Part shown: positions 49,101 to 59,911 of the stretch, in pieces
Layout of the letters: every line of letters begins with the position of its first letter
Position numbering within the stretch: the stretch's first letter is position 1
From: Micractinium sp. NFX-FRZ
Lineage: Eukaryota; Chlorophyta; Trebouxiophyceae; Chlorellales; Chlorellaceae
NCBI GenBank assembly: GCA_029339195.1
Contig: JAPTJF010000085.1
Coordinates: 1-64,000 of the forward strand
Direction of reading: 5' to 3'
Length of the DNA stretch: 64,000 bases
Translations under genes and position numbers: made by a program
Notes under the pieces: model-generated
What the model saw: only the letters and a program-made list of their open reading frames with translations
Database searches by the model: none
Told to the model about the DNA's origin: nothing

Positions 49101-49483
49101 CAGTGGTGCTGGACGACACTCCCGACTTCTATGGCCCCTCTGGCAAGGTGATCCCACCACCCCGTCGTGTCCGCGGTGCACACCTGCCCTGAGTTGCCAG
49201 GATGCCGACGTGGGTCGCACTGCCAGTGCACCACCGCGGCTTCCCGACAGTAGCAACGGCAGTTGCCAGTCAACTGCCGCTGGAGCACACCACGCCGTGG
49301 CGATTTGAATCTGCACAGACCCCTCTGCATCACGTGGCTCTTGATACTGCCGTTTGCATCTAGCTAGCTCCGTCAACCCTGAGCACACCTCTCCCGCAGC
49401 AACCTGCGTGGCAGCCGCCCCGCTGGCACCGCCGCACAGGCAGTGTTACTTTGGAAGGCCCTGTGACTCGCCCTGTCAAATAG
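40120..49483 (+). CDS. Secreted beta-galactosidase, GH35
   Basis: The ATG at 40120 opens a signal peptide (APVVIAAALLLGCAQA). About 22 exons encode a full GH35 enzyme that removes terminal beta-galactosyl residues, probably from wall or extracellular glycans. Conserved blocks in order: FLLNGKPFQIISGSMHYFRI, YWQDRLQRAVAMGINTVEVY, PWNMHEPYPGQY (41395-41425), [20 protein letters not shown], and RLRKYMLENGGPILMVQMEN. ENEYG (42798-43150) holds the acid/base Glu. PPFCTEFYSGWLSHW (43590-43880) holds the nucleophile Glu. Then come SFYMIHGGTNFGFWAGA and YDYGSPISEAGD (45508-45545), followed by beta-sandwich domains to VVLDDTPDFYGPSGK. The end is uncertain: unspliced reading stops at 49192, whereas a phase-compatible donor there and an acceptor at 49399 add a 28-codon exon (49400-49483). 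At least four introns contain copies of neighbouring exon edges. Confidence 0.92.
42012..42045 (+). repeat. Duplicate 3' splice site and exon start in a GH35 intron
   Basis: gcagccatttgggcagagtg and following bases match the true exon start at 42132-42160, 120 bases downstream, and include the acceptor AG. Spliced from the previous exon, the copy is in frame and reads SIWAEWDFG instead of YICAEWDFG. Confidence 0.8.
44297..44350 (+). repeat. Duplicate of a GH35 exon start, 110 bases upstream
   Basis: The segment encoding EVLVKDTQILLEYA, with its acceptor, is present twice (44301 and 44411) with only a few mismatches. The upstream copy diverges after the Ala codon. Confidence 0.85.
44955..44990 (+). 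repeat. Duplicate of a GH35 exon end and donor site
   Basis: ccactacctgccctgcatca and the following ccaggt repeat the exon end at 44861-44889 about 99 bases downstream, inside the intron. Confidence 0.85.
46329..46401 (+). repeat. Decayed duplicate of a GH35 exon start
   Basis: About 70 bases align with 46428-46498, including the acceptor cag and the tcctgtactgcaccc / tctgtaccgcaccca block. The copy carries an in-frame stop, so it is not a usable exon. Confidence 0.75.
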
Positions 49484-49571
49484 AACCACGTGGTGATCCT
49501 GGATAGGTCATTAACACGCTGTCGCAGCTGCTGCCGCAAGCCTCCTACGTTGTCAAGCGGCGAACTCGGCA

Positions 49572-50529
49572 ATGCTGGCTCTGCGCGCGGCCTCTGGGCT
49601 CGCGTCACCTTGTCAAGCGCCCCCTTGCTGTTTGAGACGCCCCCGAGCAGCGGCAGTGCGCCCGAGAGGAAGCGCGCTCATCAGCCGGCGGCGGCTCTGC
49701 ACCTACAGCCTGGGTGGCTCGTCTAACAGCATGGATAGCAACGACAATGAGGAAGCCTACGACTACAGCCTTAACCGGGAGCTGGAGCGGCGGAGCGGCA
49801 AATACAAAACTCTCGCAGCGCACCTGGACCTGCTCTACAGCGCCTCTGAGGCGGTGCGTGACAAGGGGAGCACGTGGGAGCGCTGGGTTACGCGACCGTG
49901 TGGGGTCCTGCAGGCAGCGTAGCCGGCCGCCGCCTTCTGGCGCCGGCGCCCTGCTGGTGCCGCCTTCTGTTCATCTGCCTGCCCCCCCCCCTTGCCCACC
50001 TGCAGACCCCCTCTGCGGTACAGAAGTGCGATTGCTGCCGCGGCAGCGGCGAGCAAGAATGCAACTGGTGCCATGGCACAGGCATGTGGCGGGGGTGGAC
50101 GGGTGTCCTGTTGGCTGTGCCGGCTCGTGCACCCCACGCTAGGTGGCGGGTGGCGGTGCTTGGAAGTTGCATTGCGGACATGCCGTCCTGCAGCCTCATG
50201 TTGTGTGCCCACCTCGGCCCTTCCCTGCACCTGTGTACTGCAGGTGCCATGACCATAGGCGAGATGCTGTACTGCAGTGAAGGGGGCTGCACCCCCTGCC
50301 CCGTCTGCCGCGGCACGGTGAGTTCATGCATGAGGCTGGCTAAGCTACTCATTGTGCTGAATGCCTGCCGAGCATGCCTCCTGCACACTTGGTGAGTTGC
50401 ACCCACAGAAGATTTCTAAATGTTGGTGCTACCCCTGCTGCTGCGCTGCCGCAGGGCCAGTGCAAGTGCCCCAACTGCCGCGGCACCGGCAAGCGCGCGT
50501 CATGGCTGGCGCAGGGCCCGGCATCGTGA
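49572..50529 (+). CDS. Chloroplast DnaJ-type Cys-rich zinc-finger protein (BSD2/LQY1-like)
   Basis: Four exons (49572-49853, 50006-50081, 50244-50317, 50455-50529) join in phase to give 168 residues. Residues 1-45 are basic and Ser/Ala-rich and suit a plastid transit peptide. A short acidic and helical segment follows (NEEAYDYSLNRELERRSGKY). The C-terminal half has four zinc-binding modules of the DnaJ central type: CDCCRGSG, CNWCHGTG, CPVCRGTG and CPNCRGTG, with an extra CSEGGC between the second and third. There is no J-domain. Plastid proteins of this build (BSD2, LQY1, PSA2 and relatives) help assemble Rubisco or photosystems; which one this matches I cannot say. The second intron needs a GC-AG donor (acag/gcatgt) to keep frame. 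The start lies only about 90 bases past the proposed GH35 end. Confidence 0.85.
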
Positions 50530-51230
50530 GCCACGCTGCTTCCCCTGCGTTCTGCCCTTTATGGGAAAAGCCCCATGCCACCTGCCCCCTTCGCCACCGC
50601 CCTCTGTACCCCTACGCGGCGGCCGTGTGTACCGTAGCCAAGAAACGCGAGCAACAGTGAGGTGATCTGTCCTCCCGTCAAGTTCCTCCAAACCATCCGT
50701 CTGTCCAGCAGCACTGCCCTTCTTCCTCCAATTTTGCACTGCTGCCGCCTCTGTTGCTCGCCCTCCCAACAGGAACGCAAGCCGCCTCTCCCACGCTGCA
50801 TCGCACGCTGTGCCCAGCGTGCACGTTGCGGCCGCTGCACGATGTCATACAATACACAACGACCACTGTGCATGTCATGCCTACTCAATACCATTCGTCA
50901 CAGGCTCCCTGTCGCGCTTTGTAAATCTGCCACTGCCTGTGCTGCCTCCGCGCTGCCCCGCTGTGCACGCCTCCTCGGAGCATTCTGTTTACCAAATGTA
51001 CGATCTGATGTGATGTCCCATGAGAAATTCCCCACAAGCAAAATACATTGCCCCTGTCTTGTAAGTACCACGTAAGGGAGTCGGTTGGTTTCAGGTCAAG
51101 AAAAAGGGGCTGAGAACACGTGTGGCGCATGCCCAAGGATCCCGAACGCCGATCGGGCAAACTTGAATAGGCTGACGGTAGAACGGTTGTCAGCAGAGGC
51201 TGCACTACCGTTGACATGCCTTGCCCAAAG
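50530..51230. other. Convergent 3' region
   Basis: About 700 bases between converging genes. TGTAA occurs on the plus strand near 50923-50927 and again near 51058, either of which could end the zinc-finger transcript. Nothing coding is evident. Confidence 0.45.
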
Positions 51231-54056
51231 TCACAGGTGCTCTGCCCAGTCCATCAGGTGCCGCTCCTCTGCCGACAACTTCTTGGGCTGGTCTGCCGGC
51301 TGCTCTGCTGGGCTGGCAGCCAGCTTGGTGCCGCCGCCAAAAGCGAGATCGGGGTTCTGCTCCAGCCAGCGCAGGCGAGCGGTGTTGGGGGTAAGGGTAG
51401 CGGAGCCTGCGGATGGGGAGCCACCAAAACGCAGCGCTGGAACGCGTGCAGCGCTGGCAGGGGTGCCATGCGCAGTGCCAGCTGCTGCCGGCTGCGGCGT
51501 ACCATCCTGCCGCTGCACCGCCGTGCTTGCGGGCGCAGGCCGCTGCTGGCGTACCGCGGCAGCGCTCAGGGTGCGCTGCTGAAACATGCTGCCACGCGGC
51601 GGTCGGCCCGCCTCCTCTGCTGGTGCAGCTGGTTTGGAAGGGGTGGGGATGCGGGAGCTGCTCTGCGCCAGGCGCGACAGCGCCGGTGCCTTGGCTGCTG
51701 CCGCTGCGGGTCGCTCGGCAGGCTTGGCGGCGGGCGCTGCAAGCTCTGAAGGTCTGGCTGACCGGGACGGCGCCGGTGAACGTGTGGCGCCTGCTGCTGC
51801 TGCTACTGCTGCTGAGGTGGTTGGGCGCACGCCAGGCCTGCTGCTGCTTCTGGTAGTGGCAGCAGCTGCAGGCCGAGCCGCTGGCGCCGCTGTGGCTGCA
51901 GGCCGTGCCGCTGGTGTCGCTGCAGTTGAAGGCCGAGCCGCTGGTGTCGCTGCAGTTGAAGGTCGAGCCGGCTGCCTGCATGGCAGAGGCAGCAAGATGT
52001 TCTTGATATGCAACGTGAGCAGAAGCCAGGGAGAACTTGTCTACAGCCAGTGTCCCACGACTTCCACTGCTTCACAGCAGGGCAGCATTGGCATCTAAAT
52101 ATGCACCCCACCTTGTCCAGCGCACGTGCACTTTGCTTATATGCACAAAACCCTTTGACCCAACCCACCTGGCGCTGCCGGCGCTGGCGTTGCTGCTGAA
52201 GAAACCACTGGAGGTTGTGGGGGGCCGCAGGCGAGAGGCGCGCGCAAGAGGCGGCGCAGGCAGCCGGCTGCCTGCGGGCTTGGCTGCTGCAGCTGCTGGG
52301 CGCGCTGTTGGCTCAGCGGGTGCTGCAGCTGATGGGCGTGGTGCCGTCACAGAGACCGCTGCCTCCTTAGCTGCCATGGGCGGCTGAGCCGGCGGCACAG
52401 CTGGTGCCGCAGGTTGCTGCAGCTTTGGCGGGGCAGCGGCAGCAGCGGGCACAACCAAAGGATCTGCGCGAGGATGTGGCGGCTGCACCGGGGCAGCAGC
52501 ATGGTGTGGTGGCTCTGCATGCTGCTGCGCTACCTGCGCCTGCTGTGCAGGTGCGCTTGTTGGTGCTGTACTACTCTGATACTGCTGCAGGCGCTGACGA
52601 ATGCTGTCCAGCCCGCCTTCGGTGCTGGAGCGCAGGCTGCTGCGCAGGCTGCTGCTGCCGTCGGGCTTAGGGATGGCGTCAGCAGAGGAGCGCAGCGCAT
52701 CCACAGATGCACGCGGCGTGGCTGCGCCCCCATCCATCTTGAATAGGAAGGCCAGCTCCTTCACTTTGCTGCTCTCCTGCTGGCCAGGAGGTGGATGCAT
52801 GGGGAGGGAATTGGGGGGAGATAAGTGAGAAGCAGGCAGGTCCAGTGGGGGCCAGGATTCACTCACACTCAGAAAAACCATGCCCACTAGTTTTCGTAGA
52901 ACAGCAGCAGGGTGCAAGAGCACTGTGTAAGAGGCCCACCCCAGCACAGCCCAGCTCAGCACCTGCAGTTGGAAGTCTCCTCCATCAAAGTCGTCCAAAC
53001 CCTGTCCCTCCTCGCAGGCCTTGCGCAGGTCACCAAACACAGCGGTGCTGGCACGCAGCCCTGCATAAGTCAAGGAGCGAAAGCAAGTGACGGGCGAGTG
53101 GTGTGCGACATGAATGTGCCAGCGGGAGGCAGACTGGGCAGGCACGTAATGCAACACAAGACCAGCATGGTTTGTCAAGGCACACAACAGCGGCCCCACC
53201 TCCCTGCCTTGCACATACCGGGCGTCCTGCGAGTGCTGGCAAGCCCCCGCAGAGCCGGCGCCAGCACCGGGCTGTCGCACAGACTAGCGTCCCCGATGCC
53301 GGCGCCCGGGCTGTCAGCAGCGCCTGGGCTGTCGGCGCCAGCTCGCGCAGCCCCTGGGGAGGGCAGCTCCGTGTCCAGCAGATCCCGTGTGTCAGGGTCA
53401 CAAAACAGGCTGCTGTGGTTGGAGGCGCCACCCAGCAGCCTGCCGCTCTTGGCCAGCGGCACCTGGATGTCCTCGTCCCCTACCGCCAGCTCGCTGTCGC
53501 CCAGCAGCCCCGCGCCCGACGACAGGCCCGCAAACAGCTGCGAAATCGCCAGGCTCTGACGCCGCGCGTCGGGCCGGCGGCTGCCGCCTGCGCGTCGTCC
53601 GCCCAGCTGCGGCAGCGCACCCAGCGGCTCGTTCTCCTCCTCCTCATCCTCGGCAACGGAGGCGGCCCCCGCTGGCGCCGCCGCCGCCGCTGCTGCTGCC
53701 GCCGTCGCTGGCTTGGCGGTGCGGGCCGGGCTGGATGCCAGAGGCCCCGCGTTTGGGCTGAGCAGAGAGAGCGGGGAGGTGCCGCCGTCCAACAAGAAGA
53801 GGTCGCCGCCGTCGCCGGCCAGGTTGAGCGGGTCGCCCAAGGAGAGGCGCTGCAGGTCTCTGGGCTTCATTGCAAGCTTCTGCGAGGGGCGGAAGATGGC
53901 TTGGAGGGCAGGACAGCCGGGCTTGGTTCGCAACAGCTGCCGCCAGAACGCGTCTTCGGGCCTCCCAGCGCTAAAGTACGTGCTGTCTGAACGCCTGGCG
54001 CCGTGCGGGGCATCGAAAAATCGCCTCGAAAATTTTGGAGACGTGCTGTCCACCAT
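51231..54056 (-). CDS. Ala/Pro/Ser-rich protein of unknown function
   Basis: Four exons are visible: about 53220-54056, 52965-53060, 52170-52780 and 51231-51980, for roughly 750 residues. The true start is probably the ATG at 54056 (MVDSTSPKFSRRFFDAP). The N-terminal 65 residues and two later islands (VFGDLRKACEEGQGLDDFDG; SSKVKELAFLFKMDGG) are of normal composition and could be short motifs or helices. The rest is low complexity, with acidic, Ala/Pro and Arg-Pro-Ser stretches, and looks intrinsically disordered. A 10-residue repeat, RPSTAATPAA, occurs near 51871-51970. The C-terminus SAEERHLMDWAEHL ends at the stop at 51231. Arg/Ser/Pro-rich disorder of this kind is common in cytoskeleton- or RNA-associated proteins, but no family is recognised and no function is proposed. 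Confidence 0.7.
51871..51970 (-). repeat. Coding 30-bp tandem repeat
   Basis: Three full units and a partial fourth, each 30 bases, encode ARPSTAATPA-type decapeptides. The two middle units (51901-51930, 51931-51960) differ by one base; the outer ones have diverged. Confidence 0.9.
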
Positions 54057-54435
54057 AGCGCGGCGGCGGCGCCTGCTTCGCAATGGGGTTCCTCAGCATA
54101 TCTGGATGCACCTTTGGCAGAGCATGTGTGTGTGAATTTTTGGTGGCAATGCACTATGCCCCGAGCGCCCTTCCATTGCAAACAATGGAACGGGACGCTG
54201 CCTCTTACGCCTCCACTTTCACAGCTGCTGCAGGGTGGCCTACCTCGGTTCTGCCTGGTCCATGCTCAAAATTGATTTGATCAAAATGAATAGTCTCAAA
54301 CAGGCACGAACCCCAGGTTATGTCACCCCCCCTGGGGCGGCCCACTTGAGCAAAGGTGTTGGCGTGTCGACATGTACAAGGTTCGAGTCATTCCAGCTTG
54401 AATTAACAGGTGCTGTACGCTGACCGCTGCCTGTG
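54057..54435. other. Promoter of the Ala/Pro/Ser-rich gene and 3' region of the alpha-galactosidase
   Basis: About 380 bases, AT-richer than the surroundings, with no coding signal. Confidence 0.4.
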
Positions 54436-57400
54436 CTACACCTCGCCGTCTTGCTTGTCCCAGGGCTCTGCAAGCTGCACCACCGCAGCGTCGGTGCCAC
54501 CCAGCGGCCGCCACCCGCGCCCCCGGCGCCGCCTGCGAATCGCAGCAACACACGATGCCGCCGCAAAGACGCACGCCACTGCTGCACCCCCTGCCGCTGC
54601 TGCGAGCGCGACGCCGAGGTAGGGCCATGGCGGGGGCAGCGGGCTGTGCAGCTGGTGCCATGGGCGCCAATCATCGTCAGCACCGGCACGCCCGAACTCG
54701 CCACTGCTGCTACCATTGACGTCCAGCGTGATTCGCAGCACAGCCACATCGTGCGATGGTACCGCTGTGCTGAACGCCCCCAGATACTCCCCTATGTCCC
54801 TCTGCCCATACAGATCTCGCACTGTTGCCGCCGCCCCGGCAGGCAGGCCCAGGTGCTGCCACTGCACTGTGAAGTTATTGGCGGCTCTGCTGCCGGAGTT
54901 GAGCAGCACGGCAGCACGACTGCCGCCCGCCAGGGGCGCTGCGTAGATCTGCACATGCATGGGCAGAGGGAGGGGGGGCAGGGCGGCAGCATGCGGGATG
55001 GGGGAGCGTGGGGCTGGGGCATGCACGTGTCCTGCGACAGCAACACGGCCATGCTTCAAACAACAAGCCAGTACTGATGATATAAACGTGCCGCTAGTGT
55101 CATGGGAGGGTCCCACCGCACATTGTAGCCTGCCCTCCTGCACGTTGTAAGCCCATCCACTTTTGTCCCATCCACTCTTCTCCCAGGTAACCCTGCAGTG
55201 CACAGCACTTGTGACCGTAGCAAGGCCGCAACTGACCAGCCTTGCACGACAGCTCCCTGGCAGCTTCGCTTCCCCTGTACTGGCAGACATCTCACAATGT
55301 CAATGTATCGCGCTCCACCTGCCCCCTTGGGCCACCACACATAAGGAGTGCTCACCCGCAGTTCGCCCTGCATCCACACTAGGTCTCCGGGCACTCCCAG
55401 TGCATCCTGGTTGATGGCAATAACCTCCGGAGCCTTCAGGATGGCCAAGCTAGCGGGGTGGAGGCTACGGTTGCGGGTGAAGGGATGTTGGCAGCTAAGT
55501 GCCTGTGCAGATGTGCGGGTCGCAGCAGCTGGTACCAGGTGGCATCAGCCACCCCACTGGCACCCCTGGCAGCCCTTCAGCGCCTGCTCTGTCGACTTCC
55601 CTCTTGCACAGCGTTCAAGGCACAACATGTGGTTGTACAGCATGCCAAACACGACATGTCAGCACCCAACAGCAGCCTGCCAACCAGGCGATTAGGGAGG
55701 CGCCCCCCCCCACCCACTGACCTGCGCACGTCTGCACCAGTCAAAGCTGAGACATTCACAGATCTCACTCTTCTAGCTGCATAACCCGTTGCTACACTGC
55801 CAGCCAGCCTGCCAAGCAAAACTGTCAACTAGCATGACCACCCACCTGCGCAGATCGGCGCCAATCAGCAGCGGCGACTTGAGCAGCGCCCACAGGGCAA
55901 AGTGGGCACGCTGTTCGCCCAGGGACAGCCTGCCGTTGCCAACTGCAGCATTGCGTGGGTGGGGCGTAGAGGAGCAAACACAGCAAATAATTGTGTGCAG
56001 CACAATTGCCAAATGGCCAGCGTGTCCAGATGGACAGGCGCCAGGCAGGCAAGCATGTCAGCCTTGATGCACGTGCCATACGAGTACAGGGGGCTAGACT
56101 GATGCAAGCTTTCACCGTGTACTTCAGTATGCAACCACTTTACAGATGAGGTGCTCACCCTCGAGCATGTCGGCATCATTCCATCCCCTGTCGGGCCCCG
56201 AGTAGCGCGCCAGGTCGGTGCTGGCATCCAGGATGCGCATGATGCTCTTCCAGGTGGGCTTAATGTCCTGCAGTGCAGAGGTTAATAATAAAAAAGGATG
56301 CTTCATGCTCATCAATGCGTGCTTGTTGGTACATTCGTTCTGGTCAATGCTGGAAGCAGAGTGGCTGCTGCCCCAGCTCGGCTTTCATGTCCGGTTCCAA
56401 TTCCTGCTGCAAAATCCTCGTTCCCTTCCAAAACCCGCACCCATCCCGCCCAACCCTACCGGGGTGGTGCGCCACGAATGCCCGATCTGCAGGGGTCGCA
56501 GTGCGAGCGGTGCAACAGCTGAGCCTTGCGGGCAGGCAACAAAGGAGGCTGGGTGCTTGCTTGCTGGTTGACCCAGCCGCGCATGCCAAGCTGAGAGGAG
56601 GCCAGGTCAGGCCAGGCCCAGTGTAAATTCAGGCCGCACCCAGTTAGGTGCAGCCGCGAGCGTCGCCAGCTGCTGCCAGCCCCTCTTGCCGACCTCATCT
56701 TGTCAGCCCAAAGCTCACCTTGTCTGCCCACAGCCAGGGCTGTAGCCACCCCCATTCGCAGAGAGAGAAGACTATGGGGCGCCCGGTTGCGTTCAGTGCA
56801 TCCCTCATGGCCACGTAGCGTGCAACAGGGTCCCAATCCGAGGACGAATAGAAGCAGTTGTCGAACTTCAGGTAATCCACGCCTAAACGCAGAGGAGCAA
56901 GATCAGTAAAGCTCAAACGTCAGCGAGCCACAAAGGTTTGATGAAAGTTTCCTGAAACGGTTGGCGTGTCCGCATTGTCCACAACTGGGAAGCGGAGCAG
57001 GCAGGCAGCAGAGAGGCTCACTCTAGCACACACGCAGCTGCCAGCTGCGCAGGCGGGTGCCCGGCCTCTGCCCTGGCCACATCCCCTGAGCACAGCTTAC
57101 CCCACTCAGCCCAGGTCTGAGCATCCACCTCCTCGTGCCCCCGTGAACCTGCAGCGGGGCGTGGGGCATCCACAACAGTGCAACAGTGGTTGGCCAGGAT
57201 GAGACGGCAATATGTAAAGCATGTAACGTCGCAGGCTTGCCCCGACCCCATCGACTGCCCCTGGACGGCAGGACGTTACGACACCCCCATTCCCACCGCT
57301 TCGAGCTGCCCGCCAGCACCCCAAACAGATGCCCACTCTTTGCCCCATCCCCTCCGTACATTAGAGGGCAAGCACAGCACACCGCTCCACGCCAGAGCAA

Positions 57401-58493
57401 CCAAGCACTGAAATGCAAGCACCCAGCTTGACAATTTATGCACATTCTGAATCTTTGTCTTTTAACTGTCCGTTAACACCCACCCGGGTAGTATGCGCAG
57501 GTGTGGCTGCCCGCATCGCCATAGATGCCAAACTTGAGCCCCTTCGAATGGATGTAATCGCCAAGTGCTGCCATGCCTGAGGTAGGGAGGCCAGGGGCGA
57601 AGGATTGGTTTCAGGTGTGTTGAGGGCAGCCAGGCGGTGGTGCTGCCTGGGAGACTAAACTTGGGTAGAGCTGTCAGGGGGCGGCGCTTGTGGGGTTGCA
57701 TGCCTACCAGGCCCCCCACCTACCAGAGGGGAAGTGCGTGCGGTGGCCCACTAGGCGCCCATCGTGATCGCGCCGCTTCTCCGACCACCCATCATCCAAG
57801 TTGAGGTGGGTGTACCTGCAGGGCAGGGCAGGGCAGGCAGAGCAGTGGGAGAGGAGTGGCAAGGAGCACATGGGAGGGAAGCGGGGAACCAGCCATCAAC
57901 CAGGGTCACTCAAAGATGGATACGAGGAGCCGCCTGGCAGAACTGCCTCTGAGCATGTTGATAAGCCTGTGACCTGGTCAGCACCCGAGGGATGTGCCGG
58001 TCCCAGAAGGAGCATGCCCGTGTGCAGAGCAGCCAGGAGCGGCACGCCACACTCTCGCCAGCTGAGCGCGCAGCGCCGCCGCGTCTCTCAGCTGTGCTCA
58101 CCCAGCTGCAGGCCGCTTTCTACTAGAAGGTCTGCAGTGTCCTTTATAAGTGCCTCGTCGATTCTGGTGTCAAATGCATTCCACCTGCAACTCAAAGCGC
58201 TTCAGCAAGCGGGAATGAGCAAGCAGGCCGCCAGGCACCACAGCGACCAGGCACCACAGCGACCAGGCACCACAGCGACCAGGCACATGTGTCGCACGCG
58301 GCGGTGGCGGCGCACTGGACGGCAGACAGGAGCGGCGCGCGGCCACCTTGTACTGCCGGTGGCACTGCCGATGCAATGTCACGCACGTGTTGTAACCAAG
58401 GATGGGGAGGCGCGAGGGCATGCCCTCGGCAAGGGCGGCGGCAAGGATGATGTGAGCGCCAAGCCGCCAAACAAGGCGCGGGACTCTGCACAT
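54436..58493 (-). CDS. Alpha-galactosidase GH27 with C-terminal membrane anchor
   Basis: The ATG at 58493 starts a signal peptide ([14 protein letters not shown]) followed by [13 protein letters not shown] across the first intron, the GH27 opening motif. Then come [52 protein letters not shown] (57480-57540), [11 protein letters not shown] and VDYLKFDNC (56840-56880), which holds the nucleophile Asp. [18 protein letters not shown] follows, then a 27-base exon (56460-56486) giving [19 protein letters not shown] carries the likely acid/base Asp, followed by [32 protein letters not shown] and [13 protein letters not shown]. The beta-domain is followed by a predicted membrane helix ([20 protein letters not shown]) and RRRRRGRG, so the enzyme is probably tethered facing outward. 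The join between exons 2 and 3 (58098 to 57820) is one base out of phase as I read it. Confidence 0.9.
58231..58286. repeat. 16-bp tandem repeat in a GH27 intron
   Basis: ccaggcaccacagcga is repeated three times exactly, with a partial fourth unit. Confidence 0.95.
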
Positions 58494-59027
58494 TTCGTAT
58501 CGGCGTGAATGAAATCAGACAGGTGTGTCGGAGCGCTGGTAACGCTGCCTTCTATTCCGCCGTTCCGCCGCCGCTGTGCCACCCGGGCGGGCGGCCTGTA
58601 CACGTTTGTGCCTCCAAGAGGCGCCTTTGGTTCCCACCTGCTGGACATGGCTGCACCTCATGTGTTCTTGAATCAGACACGCAGGCTCTGCGTTAGAGTT
58701 GGATTGGGGATTATCAGAACCTAGCAGCCACACGCACTAGGCCGATCACAGTCTGGCATGGGCCGTGATGAACGAGAGCCCCCTTCACCCCAGCACGAGT
58801 ATAGTGGGTGTGGCACAGCACCGTCAGGGCAGAAACACCATTTTTAAGTCGTGTGAAAACCAGAGTAATCTTACAAGGTTCATGTGCATGGCGCCTGCGC
58901 ACTCATGGCACCATCGTGTGTTTACAAGCAGTCCAGTGGCCTGTCAGCGCAGATGCTGAAGAGGAACAGGCATTCGGGAGTTACGGGCCTGGTCAGAGGC
59001 ACAGATCGGGCATGGCCTGCAGCAGCC
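58494..59027. other. GH27 promoter and BTB gene 3' region
   Basis: About 530 bases with no gene. TGTAA on the minus strand at 58871-58875 lies about 150 bases past the BTB stop and is a good candidate poly(A) signal. Confidence 0.45.
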
Positions 59028-59911
59028 TCATGCGAGGTCGCCGGGCTTCTGCCACTTGGCAAAGTCTTGTGGGATGTACCTGTCCATGGTGCGTCCCCCG
59101 GAACTCTTGCAGCTGCCGCACTTGCTGTTGTGCTCAGCACGTGCGGTCACCGCCGCGGCCTCAAACAGCAGCTGGTATGTGCTGCCAGACAGGCCGCTCA
59201 GCTTTGATAGCTCGTCCTTCATCTGGGCGCCAGGAGAGGAGAACAGCTGATGAAGTGCCTTCTTGGCGGCCACAGGCTTGAGCTGCTGCAAGCCGTAGCG
59301 GTCAGCAAGCTCCAGCCAGCCCGGCCAATCAGCGCCGGAGCCTTGTGGGAAAGCAGCCTGGCTGTCGCTGGCAAGCCTGTGCAGGGCCAGGTCACAGGCC
59401 TGCATGAGAAGGAGGAGGCGGACAGAGGTGGGGGGGGAGGTTTGCTACAGGGCAGGGGCAGGGGCAGGGAGCAGGCTTGCGGTTGCATGCAACCAACACA
59501 CACACATGTGCACATGCAAGCATGTGCACAGGGAGCACGTGCACGTGCTGCCACGTGGCAGCAAGCCCACCCACTCACCTTGAGCACAGCAGGGCAGTCC
59601 AGCTTGTCGGCCAACACCAGCACGCCTTGGAAGCCAGCCGTCACGCCCAGCGCCGCGGGTGGGTCGTACAGCAGCTTCAGGAAGAGGCACACATCTGCCA
59701 GCGGGTGCCCCTCAAAAGCCTGCTGCACCGCTGCTGCCTTATTGGGAGGGCCGCTGGCGGCGGCGGCGCCGCACAGCGCCTCCCGCAGCACCCGTGAGCC
59801 GCAGGACAGCACGGCGCTGTGCAGCTGCAGCTGGCTGCCCTCGTGCGTGATGCTGAGGTCCGCTGCTCGGGCGAGCTCCTCCGAGGCGTCAGGCAGGTAG
59901 GCTAAATCCAT
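59028..59911 (-). CDS. BTB/POZ-domain protein
   Basis: Two exons, 59579-59911 and 59028-59399, join in phase (GTGAGT donor, GCAG acceptor) to give 234 residues. Residues 10-110 form a BTB fold: DLSITHEGSQLQLHSAVLSC, then LREALCGA, FEGHPLADVCLFLKLLY and GVLVLADKLDCPAVLK. The C-terminal part is helical and resembles the BACK-like extension of short plant and algal BTB proteins (WLELADRYGLQQLKPVAAKK), ending with a Lys/Ser tail. Such proteins usually bind Cullin-3 as ubiquitin-ligase adaptors, but no substrate domain (MATH, Kelch, NPH3) is attached here, so the role is open. The ATG at 59911 is the first in frame, although the frame is open further upstream to about 60085 without an ATG. Confidence 0.8.

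Noticed and set aside
51871..51970. Regular 30-bp repeats as a possible CRISPR or satellite array
   Set aside because: The units are contiguous with no spacers, in frame, and encode a decapeptide repeat in a low-complexity protein.
54358..54402. ggttcgagtc resembling a tRNA T-loop
   Set aside because: No matching acceptor, D or anticodon arms upstream.
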